In this document: one piece after another, positions 28,001 to 34,945 of the stretch
How the letters are laid out: the number at the start of each line of letters is the position of its first letter
Position numbering within the stretch: position 1 is the stretch's first letter
Source of the DNA: Cornus controversa
Taxonomy: Eukaryota; Streptophyta; Magnoliopsida; Cornales; Cornaceae
Reading direction: 5' to 3'
DNA length: 64,000 bases
Assembly: GCA_026545225.1 (NCBI GenBank)
Contig: CM048849.1
Span: 44,478,336 to 44,542,335, forward strand
Program-made: the position numbers and the translations under genes
The notes under the pieces: model-generated
What the model saw: the letters and a program-made list of their open reading frames with translations, nothing else
Told to the model about the DNA's origin: nothing
The model's database searches: none

Positions 28001-28504
28001 CCGCGGCCGCTTTGCATTCTTCACCGCCTCCCACGCTGCATCAATGTCGTTCTTGTTACACCTCGCAAGACCGCATATGACCGGCACGTAATCGCTGTCA
28101 TCGACTGCATTGCCGATCTCTTGGGCGATCATTTTCACCGCCTCAAGGTCGTCTTTCGAGGCCGCAGGGAACCCGGCCTCGATGATGTCCACGCCGAGCT
28201 TGGCCAGCTGGCGGGCGACGTCGAGCTTCTCCTTGCTGGTCATGGTGGCTCCCGGTGACTGCTCACCATCGCGTAGGGTGGTGTCGAAGACGCGGACATA
28301 GGCGGGGTCGGATATTCGGTTGGGGATGTATTCGGGGCGGCGACGGCGAGAAGATGAGCAGATTATGGTGAATGAGGCGATTTTTGGGCGGTGAATTGCG
28401 GGCTTGAAGTGGAAGAGTGAGCGAATTGAGTTGTTTGAGTTGAATTGGGAAATGGGAGTGGTAGGGGTGGAGGAGAAATTAGGGTTTGTGAATATAGACG
28501 CCAT
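524..28504 (-). CDS. IPMS: 2-isopropylmalate synthase, chloroplastic (12 coding exons)
   Basis: This enzyme condenses acetyl-CoA with 2-oxoisovalerate to 2-isopropylmalate, the first committed step of leucine synthesis, in the plastid. Exons read on the minus strand as 28504-27849, 21639-21426, 21332-21252, 19328-19236, 19139-19053, 16800-16700, 11069-11036, 10943-10869, 8347-8264, 8157-8023, 1462-1317 and 656-524. All introns are GT-AG and phases match, giving 612 residues, close to the usual plant length. Residues 1 to about 50 are Ser/Thr/Asn-rich and look like a transit peptide. The catalytic motif [12 protein letters not shown] is at 74-85, followed by [15 protein letters not shown] and [16 protein letters not shown]. 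The C-terminal regulatory domain (exons 9-12) carries [15 protein letters not shown] and ends SGTGAGMD...KVSA. That domain separates true IPMS from methylthioalkylmalate synthases, which lack it. No frameshift or stop was found, so the gene looks functional despite heavy intron growth. A second last exon exists at 1055-1139. Confidence 0.93.
577..1196 (-). repeat. Tandem duplication around the last IPMS exon
   Basis: Bases 577-718 and 1061-1196 are two direct copies that include the exon and about 55 bases of upstream intron (shared string aaaatcacatgattccaac). Between them lie GA-rich (745-775) and GT (876-900) microsatellites. Confidence 0.85.
1055..1139 (-). CDS. IPMS: IPMS alternative terminal exon (tandem duplicate of exon 12)
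   Basis: This is a second copy of the terminal exon, 483 bases upstream (in gene direction) of the distal one. It keeps the GCCAG acceptor and phase, and reads [20 protein letters not shown] then NKMLGFN before an in-frame TGA at 1057-1055. Joined to exon 11 it would give 596 residues lacking the last 16. About nine of 80 bases differ from the distal copy, and similarity continues some 55 bases into the intron. Only open-frame and splice evidence supports use. No canonical AATAAA was seen downstream of it before the distal exon, so it may be a relic or an exon inclusion rather than a true 3' end. Confidence 0.6.
1317..1462 (-). CDS. IPMS: IPMS exon 11
   Basis: Encodes residues 521-568 ([20 protein letters not shown] to FHRTF) plus two bases of Ser569. 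Its donor GTTTGA can join either of two downstream terminal exons in the same phase. The upstream intron is 6.6 kb and carries a copia remnant. Confidence 0.93.
1463..2103. other. IPMS intron 10, part next to exon 11
   Basis: AT-rich intron sequence with no coding signal or recognisable element. Confidence 0.5.
2194..5490 (-). pseudogene. Copia gag-pol polyprotein, disrupted
   Basis: The first open frame (5490-4216, 424 residues) has a gag domain, a zinc knuckle whose first cysteine is replaced ([13 protein letters not shown]) and an aspartic protease site [13 protein letters not shown]. After a frameshift near 4220 comes the integrase zinc-binding part (4237-4028), then the integrase core end with [11 protein letters not shown] and [12 protein letters not shown] (3873-3484). 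The reverse transcriptase piece at 2643-2194 has YVDDMLIA, followed by the FEMKDLG region. A short deletion after YASTVGS removes the usual connection to the last RT motif, and RNase H is missing. Confidence 0.88.
5509..5521 (-). other. Primer-binding site for initiator Met tRNA
   Basis: The minus strand reads TTGGCATCAGAGC, close to the TGGTATCAGAGC matching the 3' end of plant initiator methionine tRNA. It sits directly inside the LTR and 19 bases before the gag ATG. Confidence 0.75.
5524..5901 (-). repeat. Copia 5' LTR
   Basis: Read on the minus strand it begins TGTTATG and ends ACGACA just before the primer-binding site. It contains a TATATAAGG box (about 5780-5788) and the ACGTGGTTCG / CCTACGTCCA pair (seen on the plus strand) typical of plant copia LTRs. 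A 7-bp stem with a 3-base loop (gggtcgc/gcgaccc) is near 5853. The outer end is inferred because no second LTR exists for comparison. Confidence 0.6.
5902..8022. other. IPMS intron 10, remainder
   Basis: AT-rich intron with an (AT)n run at 6681-6715. A T-run at about 7606-7613 next to 'gttgacaaagtaaagtatt' may mark a short retroposed tail in minus orientation. Nothing else is supportable. Confidence 0.5.
8023..8157 (-). CDS. IPMS: IPMS exon 10
   Basis: Encodes residues 476-520 ([20 protein letters not shown] to [10 protein letters not shown]) in the leucine-sensing domain. Acceptor ACACAG, donor GTTTGA. Confidence 0.93.
8264..8347 (-). CDS. IPMS: IPMS exon 9
   Basis: Encodes residues 448-475, [20 protein letters not shown] then VWKLGDVQ, the start of the regulatory part. 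Acceptor TTGCCAG, donor GTTAAT. Confidence 0.93.
8348..10868. other. IPMS intron 8
   Basis: 2.5 kb of AT-rich intron without a coding signal. It includes a CA-rich stretch near 8860-8880 and a GAA microsatellite. No transposable element was recognised. Confidence 0.5.
9973..10017. repeat. (GAA)n microsatellite
   Basis: About 14 near-perfect AAG/GAA units in intron 8, with one interruption (gaggaag) at the end. Confidence 0.95.
10869..10943 (-). CDS. IPMS: IPMS exon 8
   Basis: Encodes residues 423-447, [20 protein letters not shown] then AEKKK, linking the catalytic and regulatory domains. Acceptor TTTTCAG, donor GTTAAA. Confidence 0.92.
11036..11069 (-). CDS. IPMS: IPMS exon 7 (34-base microexon-like)
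   Basis: Completes Ser411 and encodes [11 protein letters not shown] (412-422). At 34 bases it is very short, but phase, acceptor (AATACAG), donor (GTAGAG) and the family-conserved SGRHALK all agree. It sits between a 5.6-kb intron and a 92-base intron. Confidence 0.9.
12566..12815 (-). mobile_element. TRIM-like LTR retrotransposon fragment in IPMS intron 6
   Basis: Read on the minus strand, a primer-binding-site-like TTGGTATCAAAG (12812-12801) is followed by a short internal part with CCAGCGAGGACACTGGG and a purine-rich AAGAGGGGG. A putative 3' LTR then begins TGTGACATCCCACATTGCC (12713) and runs to about 12566 with GACGCGTTTTGAAAACTGTG and CAAAGCGGGCAGTATC. This order is what plant terminal-repeat retrotransposons in miniature show. 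The 5' LTR is missing or replaced, so both boundaries are approximate. Confidence 0.5.
13351..13560. repeat. 31-bp tandem repeat, about 6.5 units
   Basis: Successive units begin ggtaaggaac and continue aaatccaacctttcaataa. Unit length is 30-31 bases and copies differ by a few substitutions. It lies in intron 6 next to the TRIM-like fragment and could be the internal repeat of a long LTR. Confidence 0.9.
13561..16699. other. IPMS intron 6, remainder, with a GC-richer block
   Basis: Between about 13,950 and 15,050 base composition shifts to clearly higher GC with several overlapping but unconvincing frames on both strands. This suggests an inserted element, perhaps LTR material. A direct duplication lies at 15429-15505: 'actctctattata' followed by 'agtctactg.tccaaaggc', twice, period 39. 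No protein family was recognised. Confidence 0.4.
16700..16800 (-). CDS. IPMS: IPMS exon 6
   Basis: Encodes residues 378-410 ([20 protein letters not shown] to VLGKL) plus two bases of Ser411. Acceptor TTGTAG, donor GTATGC. Confidence 0.93.
16873..16970 (+). mobile_element. RTE LINE 5' end fragment in intron 5
   Basis: The string gaggaaggttgcattgggtagcttgacggccaccgc (spread over this interval) aligns by eye with 22045-22130, the 5' end of the RTE LINE in intron 1, with many substitutions. Only about 100 bases are recognisable. Confidence 0.6.
17391..17960. repeat. Diverged tandem duplication in intron 5
   Basis: About 17391-17640 and 17705-17960 share blocks in the same order: gaggtg.taatgcaaa, then gacaaacttctccag or a near match, the ccttat motif, and gctcgagctca-like text. 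Divergence is substantial. Confidence 0.6.
18412..18870. mobile_element. Tourist-like MITE in intron 5
   Basis: Termini are ggctatgtttggt and accaaactggtcc (inverted, 9 of 13 bases matching), flanked on both sides by TAA, the TWA target duplication of PIF/Harbinger elements. The inside is symmetric: GGAAAGGAAA-rich on the left and TTTTCTTTTCC-rich on the right. It has no coding capacity. Confidence 0.65.
19053..19139 (-). CDS. IPMS: IPMS exon 5
   Basis: Encodes residues 349-377, [20 protein letters not shown] then FAHESGIHQ, the end of the catalytic region. The intron before it is 96 bases. Confidence 0.93.
19236..19328 (-). CDS. IPMS: IPMS exon 4
   Basis: Encodes residues 318-348 ([20 protein letters not shown] through MASKM), with acceptor TTTAG and donor GTATTC. 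It matches the family segment that follows NASLEE. Confidence 0.92.
19329..21251. other. IPMS intron 3
   Basis: 1.9 kb of AT-rich intron. No gene or element was recognised. The frames around 20713-21015 have no family signature. Confidence 0.5.
21252..21332 (-). CDS. IPMS: IPMS exon 3
   Basis: Encodes residues 291-317, [20 protein letters not shown] and following, ending at Glu-Glu before donor GTGCGT. The intron separating it from exon 2 is only 93 bases, so this exon is easily missed in the frame used for exon 2. Confidence 0.93.
21426..21639 (-). CDS. IPMS: IPMS exon 2
   Basis: Completes Arg219 and encodes residues 220-290, from [13 protein letters not shown] through [16 protein letters not shown]. 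It is flanked by a TTAATAG acceptor and a GTATGC donor. The THCQND stretch lies at the family's metal-binding site. Confidence 0.95.
22315..25330 (+). pseudogene. RTE LINE endonuclease-reverse transcriptase ORF, broken
   Basis: The apurinic-type endonuclease is seen as ETKWVGE near 22420-22437, [20 protein letters not shown], and a DFFLTRK-like segment up to 23011. The RT follows from 23971 with [26 protein letters not shown]-like text, [20 protein letters not shown] and [16 protein letters not shown], then a changed catalytic-box region (FAYDIVLV, where the family has FADD) near 24650. Frameshifts (about 22436, 24510) and stops (for example at 23009 and 24931) rule out function. Confidence 0.88.
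23136..23409. mobile_element. Stowaway MITE nested in the RTE LINE
   Basis: The 274-bp element has terminal inverted repeats CTCCCTCCGTCCCATAATT / AATTATGGGACGGAGGGAG and a TA duplication (23134-23135 and 23410-23411). Both are diagnostic of Stowaway (Tc1/mariner-type) elements. LINE coding sequence resumes after it, so it inserted later than the LINE. Confidence 0.95.
25447..25909. other. IPMS intron 1, between LINE and SINE
   Basis: CT-rich intron DNA (25510-25560, 25580-25680). No gene recognised. Confidence 0.5.
25911..26075 (-). mobile_element. Au-type SINE in IPMS intron 1
   Basis: Read on the minus strand it starts GGGCGAGCCTTGGCGCAATA, with an A-box-like TGGCGCAATAGTAAGG and a B-box-like GGTCACGTGTTCGAAAC. 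It continues CAGAGGTAAGGC and GCAATGGCAGGAGTCTCGTG, ending GCCCTTTTAA. This is the layout of the plant Au SINE, a tRNA-derived retroposon. The flanks share taagtcaaa (25901-25909 and 26087-26095), a likely target duplication. Its tRNA-like head is not a tRNA gene. Confidence 0.82.
26577..27171 (-). mobile_element. Solo LTR of a copia retrotransposon in IPMS intron 1
   Basis: A 595-bp unit is bounded by tg...ca and flanked on both sides by the identical 5-bp duplication TCAAT (26572-26576 and 27172-27176). It contains atacgtggtttgac and cctacgtccacgg, the same paired motif as the copia LTR at 5.6 kb, and thus has the same orientation. The absence of internal sequence indicates unequal recombination between two LTRs. 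The 26755-27081 frame inside is not a gene. Confidence 0.88.
27177..27848. other. IPMS intron 1, end next to exon 1
   Basis: AT-rich. A direct duplication of about 75 bases (taaagcatcaccaaacaatg...caatg) occurs at 27525-27600 and 27641-27715. Confidence 0.7.
27849..28504 (-). CDS. IPMS: IPMS exon 1: transit peptide and start of catalytic barrel
   Basis: Encodes residues 1-218 and two bases of codon 219. The start is the only ATG giving a Ser/Thr/Asn-rich leader ([10 protein letters not shown]) ahead of the mature enzyme. Arg78 and Asp79 of the LRDGEQ motif correspond to the family's catalytic arginine and metal-binding aspartate. The exon ends GGAAG before GTTGGT. It is clearly GC-richer than its surroundings. 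Confidence 0.95.
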
Positions 28505-28552
28505 GGAAGAGGATGAAAGTATGGAACAGTTGCAGCAAGATGAGAGAGTGAT

Positions 28553-28560
28553 AAACCCTA
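28553..28560 (-). promoter_or_regulatory. Telo-box-like motif in the IPMS 5' leader
   Basis: AAACCCTA on the plus strand (AGGGTTT read in gene direction) lies about 50 bases before the start codon in a CT-rich leader. Such motifs are common in leaders of highly expressed plant genes. Function here is inferred. Confidence 0.35.
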
Positions 28561-28599
28561 GAGAAAGAGAGAGAGATGAGGTTTAATACGTAAGTGAGA

Positions 28600-29080
28600 G
28601 GGAATGGTAAAGTTAACTCAAAGGGCACGTGATGTAGATAAGCATTGCGGACAAGTAAGGGACATGTCATCAAAGCTCTTTGGCGGCTGTTTGAGTTGAT
28701 TAGGGACGTAAGGTGTCGTAAGGAGAAATCATACTGTACTGCTGTGTTTATCCATTAAGCCTCGATAGCGGCCAAATTTGTTTTTTCATATTTAAATTCA
28801 GGCTAGTCACAGTACTATGTTAAGATTTTTAAATTCTAACTTTACAGTAGTTTTTTTAAATTTTTACTATTTATATAATTAAATTAATTTAAAAATTATA
28901 CATACATATATTAAATTATTTTTATACCTTTTTAACATGAAAAATTCATATTTTTTTCGTCTTAAGTCAGAATATAGCCTAAGTGGTATTTAAACTGTAA
29001 CTCTCGAAATTCTCTTTTTAACAGAAATAATTTTATCAAAAAATTCAATTTGTAATCAAGGTTATTAAATTTTAAGTAAA

Positions 29081-29139
<59 letters not shown>

Positions 29140-29472
29140 CATGCACAAATCGTGTGAAGACAAAAAAAAAAATTTCGAAGACTTGACTAATGCTTAGCCA
29201 AATCCAGACAAGCATGTAGCCAAACTCAAATGGGCTCCACACTTTTGGCCATGCCATTGGGAACCCATTTTGTGATTTGATTGGCCAAACATGGGTTTGG
29301 CCATGGCCTAACAATTGTCCTAAGGCAAGGTGAGCAGCATGCCATTCCTTTGCTAGACTATGGTCATCTATTGTAGTTTGGCCAAAAGTGATTTTTCAAA
29401 TTCAGTCACGTCAACATTTTATCAAACAATTTATTTTGTAGAGAAAGTTATTGAGTTTTAAGTGAATGATAC

Positions 29473-29507
<35 letters not shown>

Positions 29508-29629
29508 CATACATGGCACAAAGGCCAATGTAATGTCAAAACAAAAAAATAATATAAAATTCTTGAGTTTGGTTATGTGGTTCACCTAACCTAGCGAATC
29601 TCCTAGCCAAGCTCATGTGGGACTCTCGG
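28600..29629. other. IPMS upstream region
   Basis: Holds the promoter of IPMS, with no assignable TATA box, then AT-rich spacer with (AT)n arrays at 29083-29134 and about 29488-29508. A short segment near 29405-29490 repeats the text before the first array ('tttatcaaa..ttattttgta' / 'taagt.aatgata'), a local duplication. Confidence 0.5.
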
Positions 29630-29637
29630 ATTTAGGC

Positions 29638-30458
29638 TAGGGGTGACAATTTCCTTCGCTCCGGCGGGTTTCGCCCCACTCCGCCCTTAATGGAGGGGAT
29701 TTGGTATGCCCCTAATAGGAGTAGGGGCGGGTATAATTTTTTTTAAGAAAATTCACCTAGTACCCGACCCGCCCCGATTATATATATATAGTGACATAAT
29801 TGTATGGAGTGTATCATTTCTTTTATTATTATATTATTTATATAAATATAGTATACTAGATATATAGTAACCACTAGGGTTTATTCTCTTCAGTAAAAAA
29901 TGATTTTTAAATTTCATTCATGAGTCTGACTGAACAACAAAACAAGAAAGAGAGGTCTAGAGAACTTAGAAGTTATTTGAAGTCCTAGAGATCTCTCGAC
30001 GATAATTTTATTCCAGTGAAGCCGTGAAGGTACTTTCTCTTTCTCTCACTCTCTCTTTATCTTATTCTGCTCTATTCCTCTCTTTATCTTATGGCTAAAA
30101 GAGAACTTTCTCTATCTTGTGTACATAATAGATCTATAATAAAAAAATTCTTAAAGCCCAAAACTGTTTCCATCTCTATCTACATATGTATGTATATTTG
30201 TACCATTTTCTTTGTCTTATATATTGGTGACTGTAGGAGTGTTGTATCATCGTTTGGCTACATTTAGCCCACACATCGAATTCAAAGCGAATAAAACAAA
30301 GGATTTTAAGGATTCTGTTATTCCTCTCTTTTTTTAAATGGGGCGGTGGTGGTATGTTTACCACAAACTCGTTAGGGTTCTTAACGGGAGATGAATTGAG
30401 TATTTTTTTGATGGGGCGGGGTAGGATTTTGGCATACCCTCCCCGTTGCCATCCCTAA
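29638..30458. mobile_element. hAT-like non-autonomous element, 821 bp
   Basis: Left end taggggtgacaa and right end ttgccatcccta form inverted termini resembling plant hAT ends (TAGGGRTGRCAA). They are flanked by an 8-bp duplication with one mismatch, atttaggc / atttagcc. Subterminal GGGGCGGG-type motifs are mirrored (about 29690-29780 and 30410-30445). No transposase is encoded. Confidence 0.75.
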
Positions 30459-31406
30459 ATTTAGCCAAGCCGTTGTATGCCATATTGGCATTTTGCTTCA
30501 CCAGACCAGTGTCTAGCGAAGCTGTTGTGGATGCTTTAAGGATGGGCACACTTACTCGGTGATAGTTTAGTAAATAAATACAAATGAAGTTTGAAGAATG
30601 GTATATTAATAATCTGAAATATTGAGGGAATTAAGAAAAATACCATTATTCCTCCTCAATTCTTAAAGGTTGTGTCTCGAAATTGAGACTTAAGAGCGAC
30701 CTCTTCAAAAATAGAGATAAGACTCGACATGCACATCTCTTAAACTCTGCTCAAGCGGGAGCCTTGTGCATTGGGTACGACTATTATTCCTCTTTATACA
30801 TAGGTGATGTATTCTCCTACCAGATTAATAATTTTTACTTCTGCATAGATAGAGGGTATGAGTAGTCGAAGTTTCTCTCTCTCCCTTCCAACCCAAGCCA
30901 AAGGAGTCTTGCACACACATTGGCTATATGTGACATGACTAACTTGTCTCAGACAAAGTTATGGAGGATTTCGGATTATCAAGGTGGGTCATGGCTATGG
31001 TAACAGTGCATGGGTACATAACACATGGAGCGTACTAGGCACTTTATGGGCATGACATGTCAATGCCTGATATCTTTTGGCTTTCAGTTGACACACTTTG
31101 TAGGCTTGATGTTTGGCACCACATGTGGGTAGATTTAGATGTCAGTCGAGTATGGCTTAAGTGAGTGACACCTTTTGTGGGCAGGTTTTGGGGCATGACT
31201 TTGGCTATGTCACCCACACACACATTAACTGTGAGTTGGTAGCTAGTGTGCACTCCAGTGGACACTTTCATCAATTGGTGTTGTCCTAAGATGTCTATGA
31301 TGCTTATTGTAGTTGAGACTACTTTCTCTAATCAGAATAAGGCGTGTGTGGGATGCTACAGTTATTTCTGATGGTGGCATATGCAATGTTCATGACATAC
31401 CAAAAC
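30459..31406. other. Intergenic spacer
   Basis: No convincing gene. The stretch 30880-31270 has higher GC and could be old repeat DNA, but nothing was recognised. Confidence 0.4.
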
Positions 31407-31409
31407 TTA

Positions 31410-31621
31410 GGTCCTGTTTGGATTGGCTTTTGAAAAGCGACTTTCGGCTTTTTAAGCTCAAAAGCCGTTTTGGAGAGTGTTTGGCTTGGTACGGCGGAAG
31501 AGCTTTGGAGTCCAAAAAGAGCGTTTAAAGGAAGTTGGGGGGTACCAGCTTCCTGATTTAGCTTCTGCTTCTCTTTTTCTTTTGCGTAAAAGCCGAAGCA
31601 AAAGCTCTGCCAAACAGGACC
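31410..31621. mobile_element. Tourist MITE, copy 1 of a tandem pair
   Basis: 212 bp with termini GGTCCTGTTTGG / CCAAACAGGACC, a perfect 12-bp inverted repeat typical of Tourist (PIF/Harbinger) elements. TTA flanks both sides (31407-31409 and 31622-31624). The inside is rich in AAAAGC and GCTTTT motifs that fold back. Confidence 0.92.
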
Positions 31622-31624
31622 TTA

Positions 31625-31836
31625 GACCTTGTTTGGATTGGCTTTTGAAAAGCGGCTTTTGGCTTTTCAAGCTCAAAAGTCATTTTGGAGAGTGTTTGGA
31701 TTGGTAAGGCGGAAGAGTTTCGGAATCCAAAAAGAGCGTTTAAAGGAAGTTGGGGGGTACCAGCTTCCTGATTTAGCTTCTGTTTCTCTTTTTCTTCTAT
31801 GTAAAAGCCGAAGCAAAACCTCTGCCAAACAAGGCC
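31625..31836. mobile_element. Tourist MITE, copy 2 of a tandem pair
   Basis: Also exactly 212 bp, termini GACCTTGTTTGG / CCAAACAAGGCC, followed by TTA at 31837-31839. It shares the TTA at 31622-31624 with copy 1 and is highly similar to it throughout. Confidence 0.92.
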
Positions 31837-31839
31837 TTA

Positions 31840-33160
31840 GTCAAGAACAATTTATATATGTGTGCTTTATAATTGTGCATTGTGAGTGTGTTTGGCTAAG
31901 ACTTGGTGGTCTCAAGTACCATTACAGAGGCAAAATTTTGGTATGAAATTGACCATGTAACAACTATTATACTTCATTTTTACATTTCTTTTTCTTTTTT
32001 CCTCTTTTTTGGGAGATGATACTTTCTTTTTCACCTTTCTTTAATTTTTTTAATAATTGAAATGATAAAATTATCCAACAAGAGCATATTGCAATCATAT
32101 TTTTTAAAACAATAATTTTAGAATGTAAACATATTTTGAAAGATAATTATGGCATTTAAAAAAAAAAAGTAGTGCAAAAGGAGAAAAATGAAATGTGAAT
32201 ATAATTAATCGTCACCTTTTTCTTTTTTCTAGAAAATTTATAAATGCTTTCAAAAATACTTTTATATTGCTCTTCATTATTAATTAAGGGCCTGTTTGGC
32301 AATCGTTTCCATTTTTCGTCTCTATTTTTATCCAAAACAAAAATAATATTTTTGTGGAATGTGTTTAATAGTGATTGAAAGCATGTTTGGTAACATAAAT
32401 TTATTGCAAAATTTTTGGAAGCAAAACATGAAAACATGTTTGGTTAAACAGTATTGCAAGATTGAAAGTCAAAATGACTAGTTAAAAAGCTACTTACTGT
32501 TTACCGCTATGATGCAAAAACATTAGAAAACACCAATTTTCAGTCTTCTATTAAATTTTTTTTTTGGGCAATAAATGCGGTACTATTCAAATAGTCAAAC
32601 ATGCCCTAATTCAAATTATTATAATACCAAAAGGAAAGACACTAATGTTAGCATTTTTCTACAAGAAGGATGAAACTAATGGGAAAATAACATCTTGAAA
32701 AATGACAAAAATATGGACACCTATTTGCCTTAGAAACATACGAAAAAGTTTTCAGACTATATATGATTGACTTTCTCTACGTAGGCTTTGTAAATATTAC
32801 AAAATGAGAGTCTTCACTAATAATTTTTTTTCCCTGAATCTTCACTCAGTAATTTCCAAAAAATAGTGTTTTGAAAAGTTAAGTTCAAAATAAATATAGC
32901 ATTTAAGAAAACAAGAGGACTTATAATGAAACTTCTGAGTTGATATGTAAATGGATTGGATTTGCACCAAATAGGCTTGATTTGATATGAATCTCATAAG
33001 GTTATTTGTGATAATGTATCCATTTCAGTTTCTTACTAATTGGATATTTGATTCGGATAGTCAAATTCATTAACATCGTAACTTTTGTTAAAATAATTTT
33101 AATGTCAAAAGAGATCAATAGATAAATAAAAAAATAACAAAAAAGAGAAGAAAATTACGA
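31840..33160. other. Intergenic spacer
   Basis: AT-rich. Around 32288 a 'gggcctgtttggcaatcg' motif resembles the left end of a Tourist-type element, but no matching right end was found. Confidence 0.4.
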
Positions 33161-33965
33161 ATCGTTTGGTAGGAAGGAAGAAAGAGGGGTGGAGGGAAGA
33201 TAGGAAAGAATAAACAAATTTCCTTCGTTTGGTAGAGAGGATGTAAAGAGAGAAGAGAAAAGAGGATGGATGAGCCATCCTTCTTCTTTCACAAATTTTC
33301 ATCTCTCCAAATTTGGACGGAAGACAGAAAGGAAGAATAGCAATGTTTACTATAAATGTTTTAAATTACAACTTTTTTTAAAAAAAATTTCCTTCTCTCC
33401 TAATAAATAAAAGGAAAAATTAGATTTTGGTGACCAAAATTGATTTTTTTTTGCTTTTTAGTGACCTTAAACACAAGAAAAGATAGATAGTAACCAAACT
33501 TAAAAAATAATTGCAGATTAGTGACAATTTTAATTTAATGTCTTAAATACCCTTTCAATAAAAAAGGACACTTTTTAACTTTTTAACAGTAGGGTTACTA
33601 GTTTGTGTGTGTGTATATATACACACACACATATATGTCTGCACCATAGTCATTCAAAATAATGCCAATTCTTTATGCTCTCCCTGTTGTCCGTTGATGG
33701 CTTCATGAATTGGGAGATTTGCTGATGGAAATTGATGCTTGCAAATAGAGATACCTCCCATGTGTGCACAATGGTATCAATGGAACAGATGAAAATAGGT
33801 TTGCAGTCGTTAACTTTGCAATGAGGTGACGTTGGTTGCTGCGCTGTATAACTAATAACTACAGTATATATATCATCTGCTAATTATATCACCACCGTGT
33901 AGCTAATAAACTCTAAAACGCAATGAAATCAATGAGGGTTTGGAGTTGAGTGGCCTGCACAATCG

Positions 33966-34004
<39 letters not shown>

Positions 34005-34484
34005 GCTAATCATATCACCACCGCACTGCATAACTAAGAAATCCTAAAACACAAAGAAATCAAAAACGGTTTGGTGTTGAGAATGGCATGGACAATTGAT
34101 TCCAACAGCAGAAAAACCACAAGGGCTTTGGCAAGGACTCCATGGAGATTGACTGAACAAAGTTCAAAATTTAAAACAAACAAAAATTGTTAATGGAAGG
34201 GCATTTAGGATATTAACTTAAAATGGTCACTAATAGGCAATTATTTTTTAAGTTTGGTTACTATTTATCTTTTCTTAAGTTTAAGGTCACTTAAAAGCAA
34301 TTTTTTTCAATTTTGGTCACCAAAATCTAATTTTTCCTATATAAAATAAGTATTATTTGATTCTTTTCTCTTTCATCCAACCGAACAAAAAGAGAAAATA
34401 ACACAATCTCTTTTCTTGGAATGTCTTATCCATCCTTCATTCTCTCCTTTCCATCTAATTTTCTACCTTCCTACCAAACGAAGC
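33161..34484. mobile_element. Nested composite A: outer foldback element split by an inner long-TIR element
   Basis: The outer element runs from 'cgtttggtaggaaggaag' to 'cttcctaccaaacga', an inverted pair. Between its halves lies an inner element (33412-34338) whose arms mirror each other for over 100 bases, beginning aggaaaaattagattttggt and ending accaaaatctaatttttcct. It therefore looks like a non-autonomous element with long terminal inverted repeats (Mutator-like in style), inserted into an older MITE. Flanks are A/T-rich and no exact target duplication could be fixed. Confidence 0.7.
33875..34104. repeat. Tandem duplication inside the inner element
   Basis: About 100 bases (atctgctaat.atatcaccaccg and following) occur at 33875-33970 and 34001-34104, separated by an (AT)n run. 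Confidence 0.85.
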
Positions 34485-34945
34485 ATAAAAAAAAAAGATA
34501 AGTACAGAGAGAGTGAAAGAGAAGAGAAAATAATGATATAAACATTTTGATACTAAGTAAATAGTATAGCATAGAATTAAATAATATATTTATAGCATAT
34601 AATATAAAAATTACTTCGTAGATTATTATCGATTAGATTTGTCATAATTCATATATGATTTGTTTAACTAATGGATTATTGAATTCAAATAGTAAAAGAT
34701 TATCAAACTAAATATTCAACACATATTTGAGTTATTGGTTTGGATTTAGATCAAATTTTGATCCATTGATAGGTTTACTTTGGAATATAGATTAAAAAAT
34801 AGAAAAATAAATCAAATTTTTAGAAAAATAAAATCATTTGGTAAAATTTTTGGAAACACGCTACGATTATATTTGACTTCTTTTGAACAACTTTTTTATA
34901 ATAGTGACTTGTTTATTAGTATTTCATACACTTGTTTCATCAATG

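Noticed and set aside
28404-28586. Plus-strand open frames overlapping IPMS exon 1 and leader
   Set aside because: They are shadows of the GC-richer exon on the other strand, with no family signature or splice context.
32288-32480. Possible further Tourist-type element
   Set aside because: Only a left-end-like 'gggcctgtttggcaat' motif is present. No inverted partner or TTA pair could be found.
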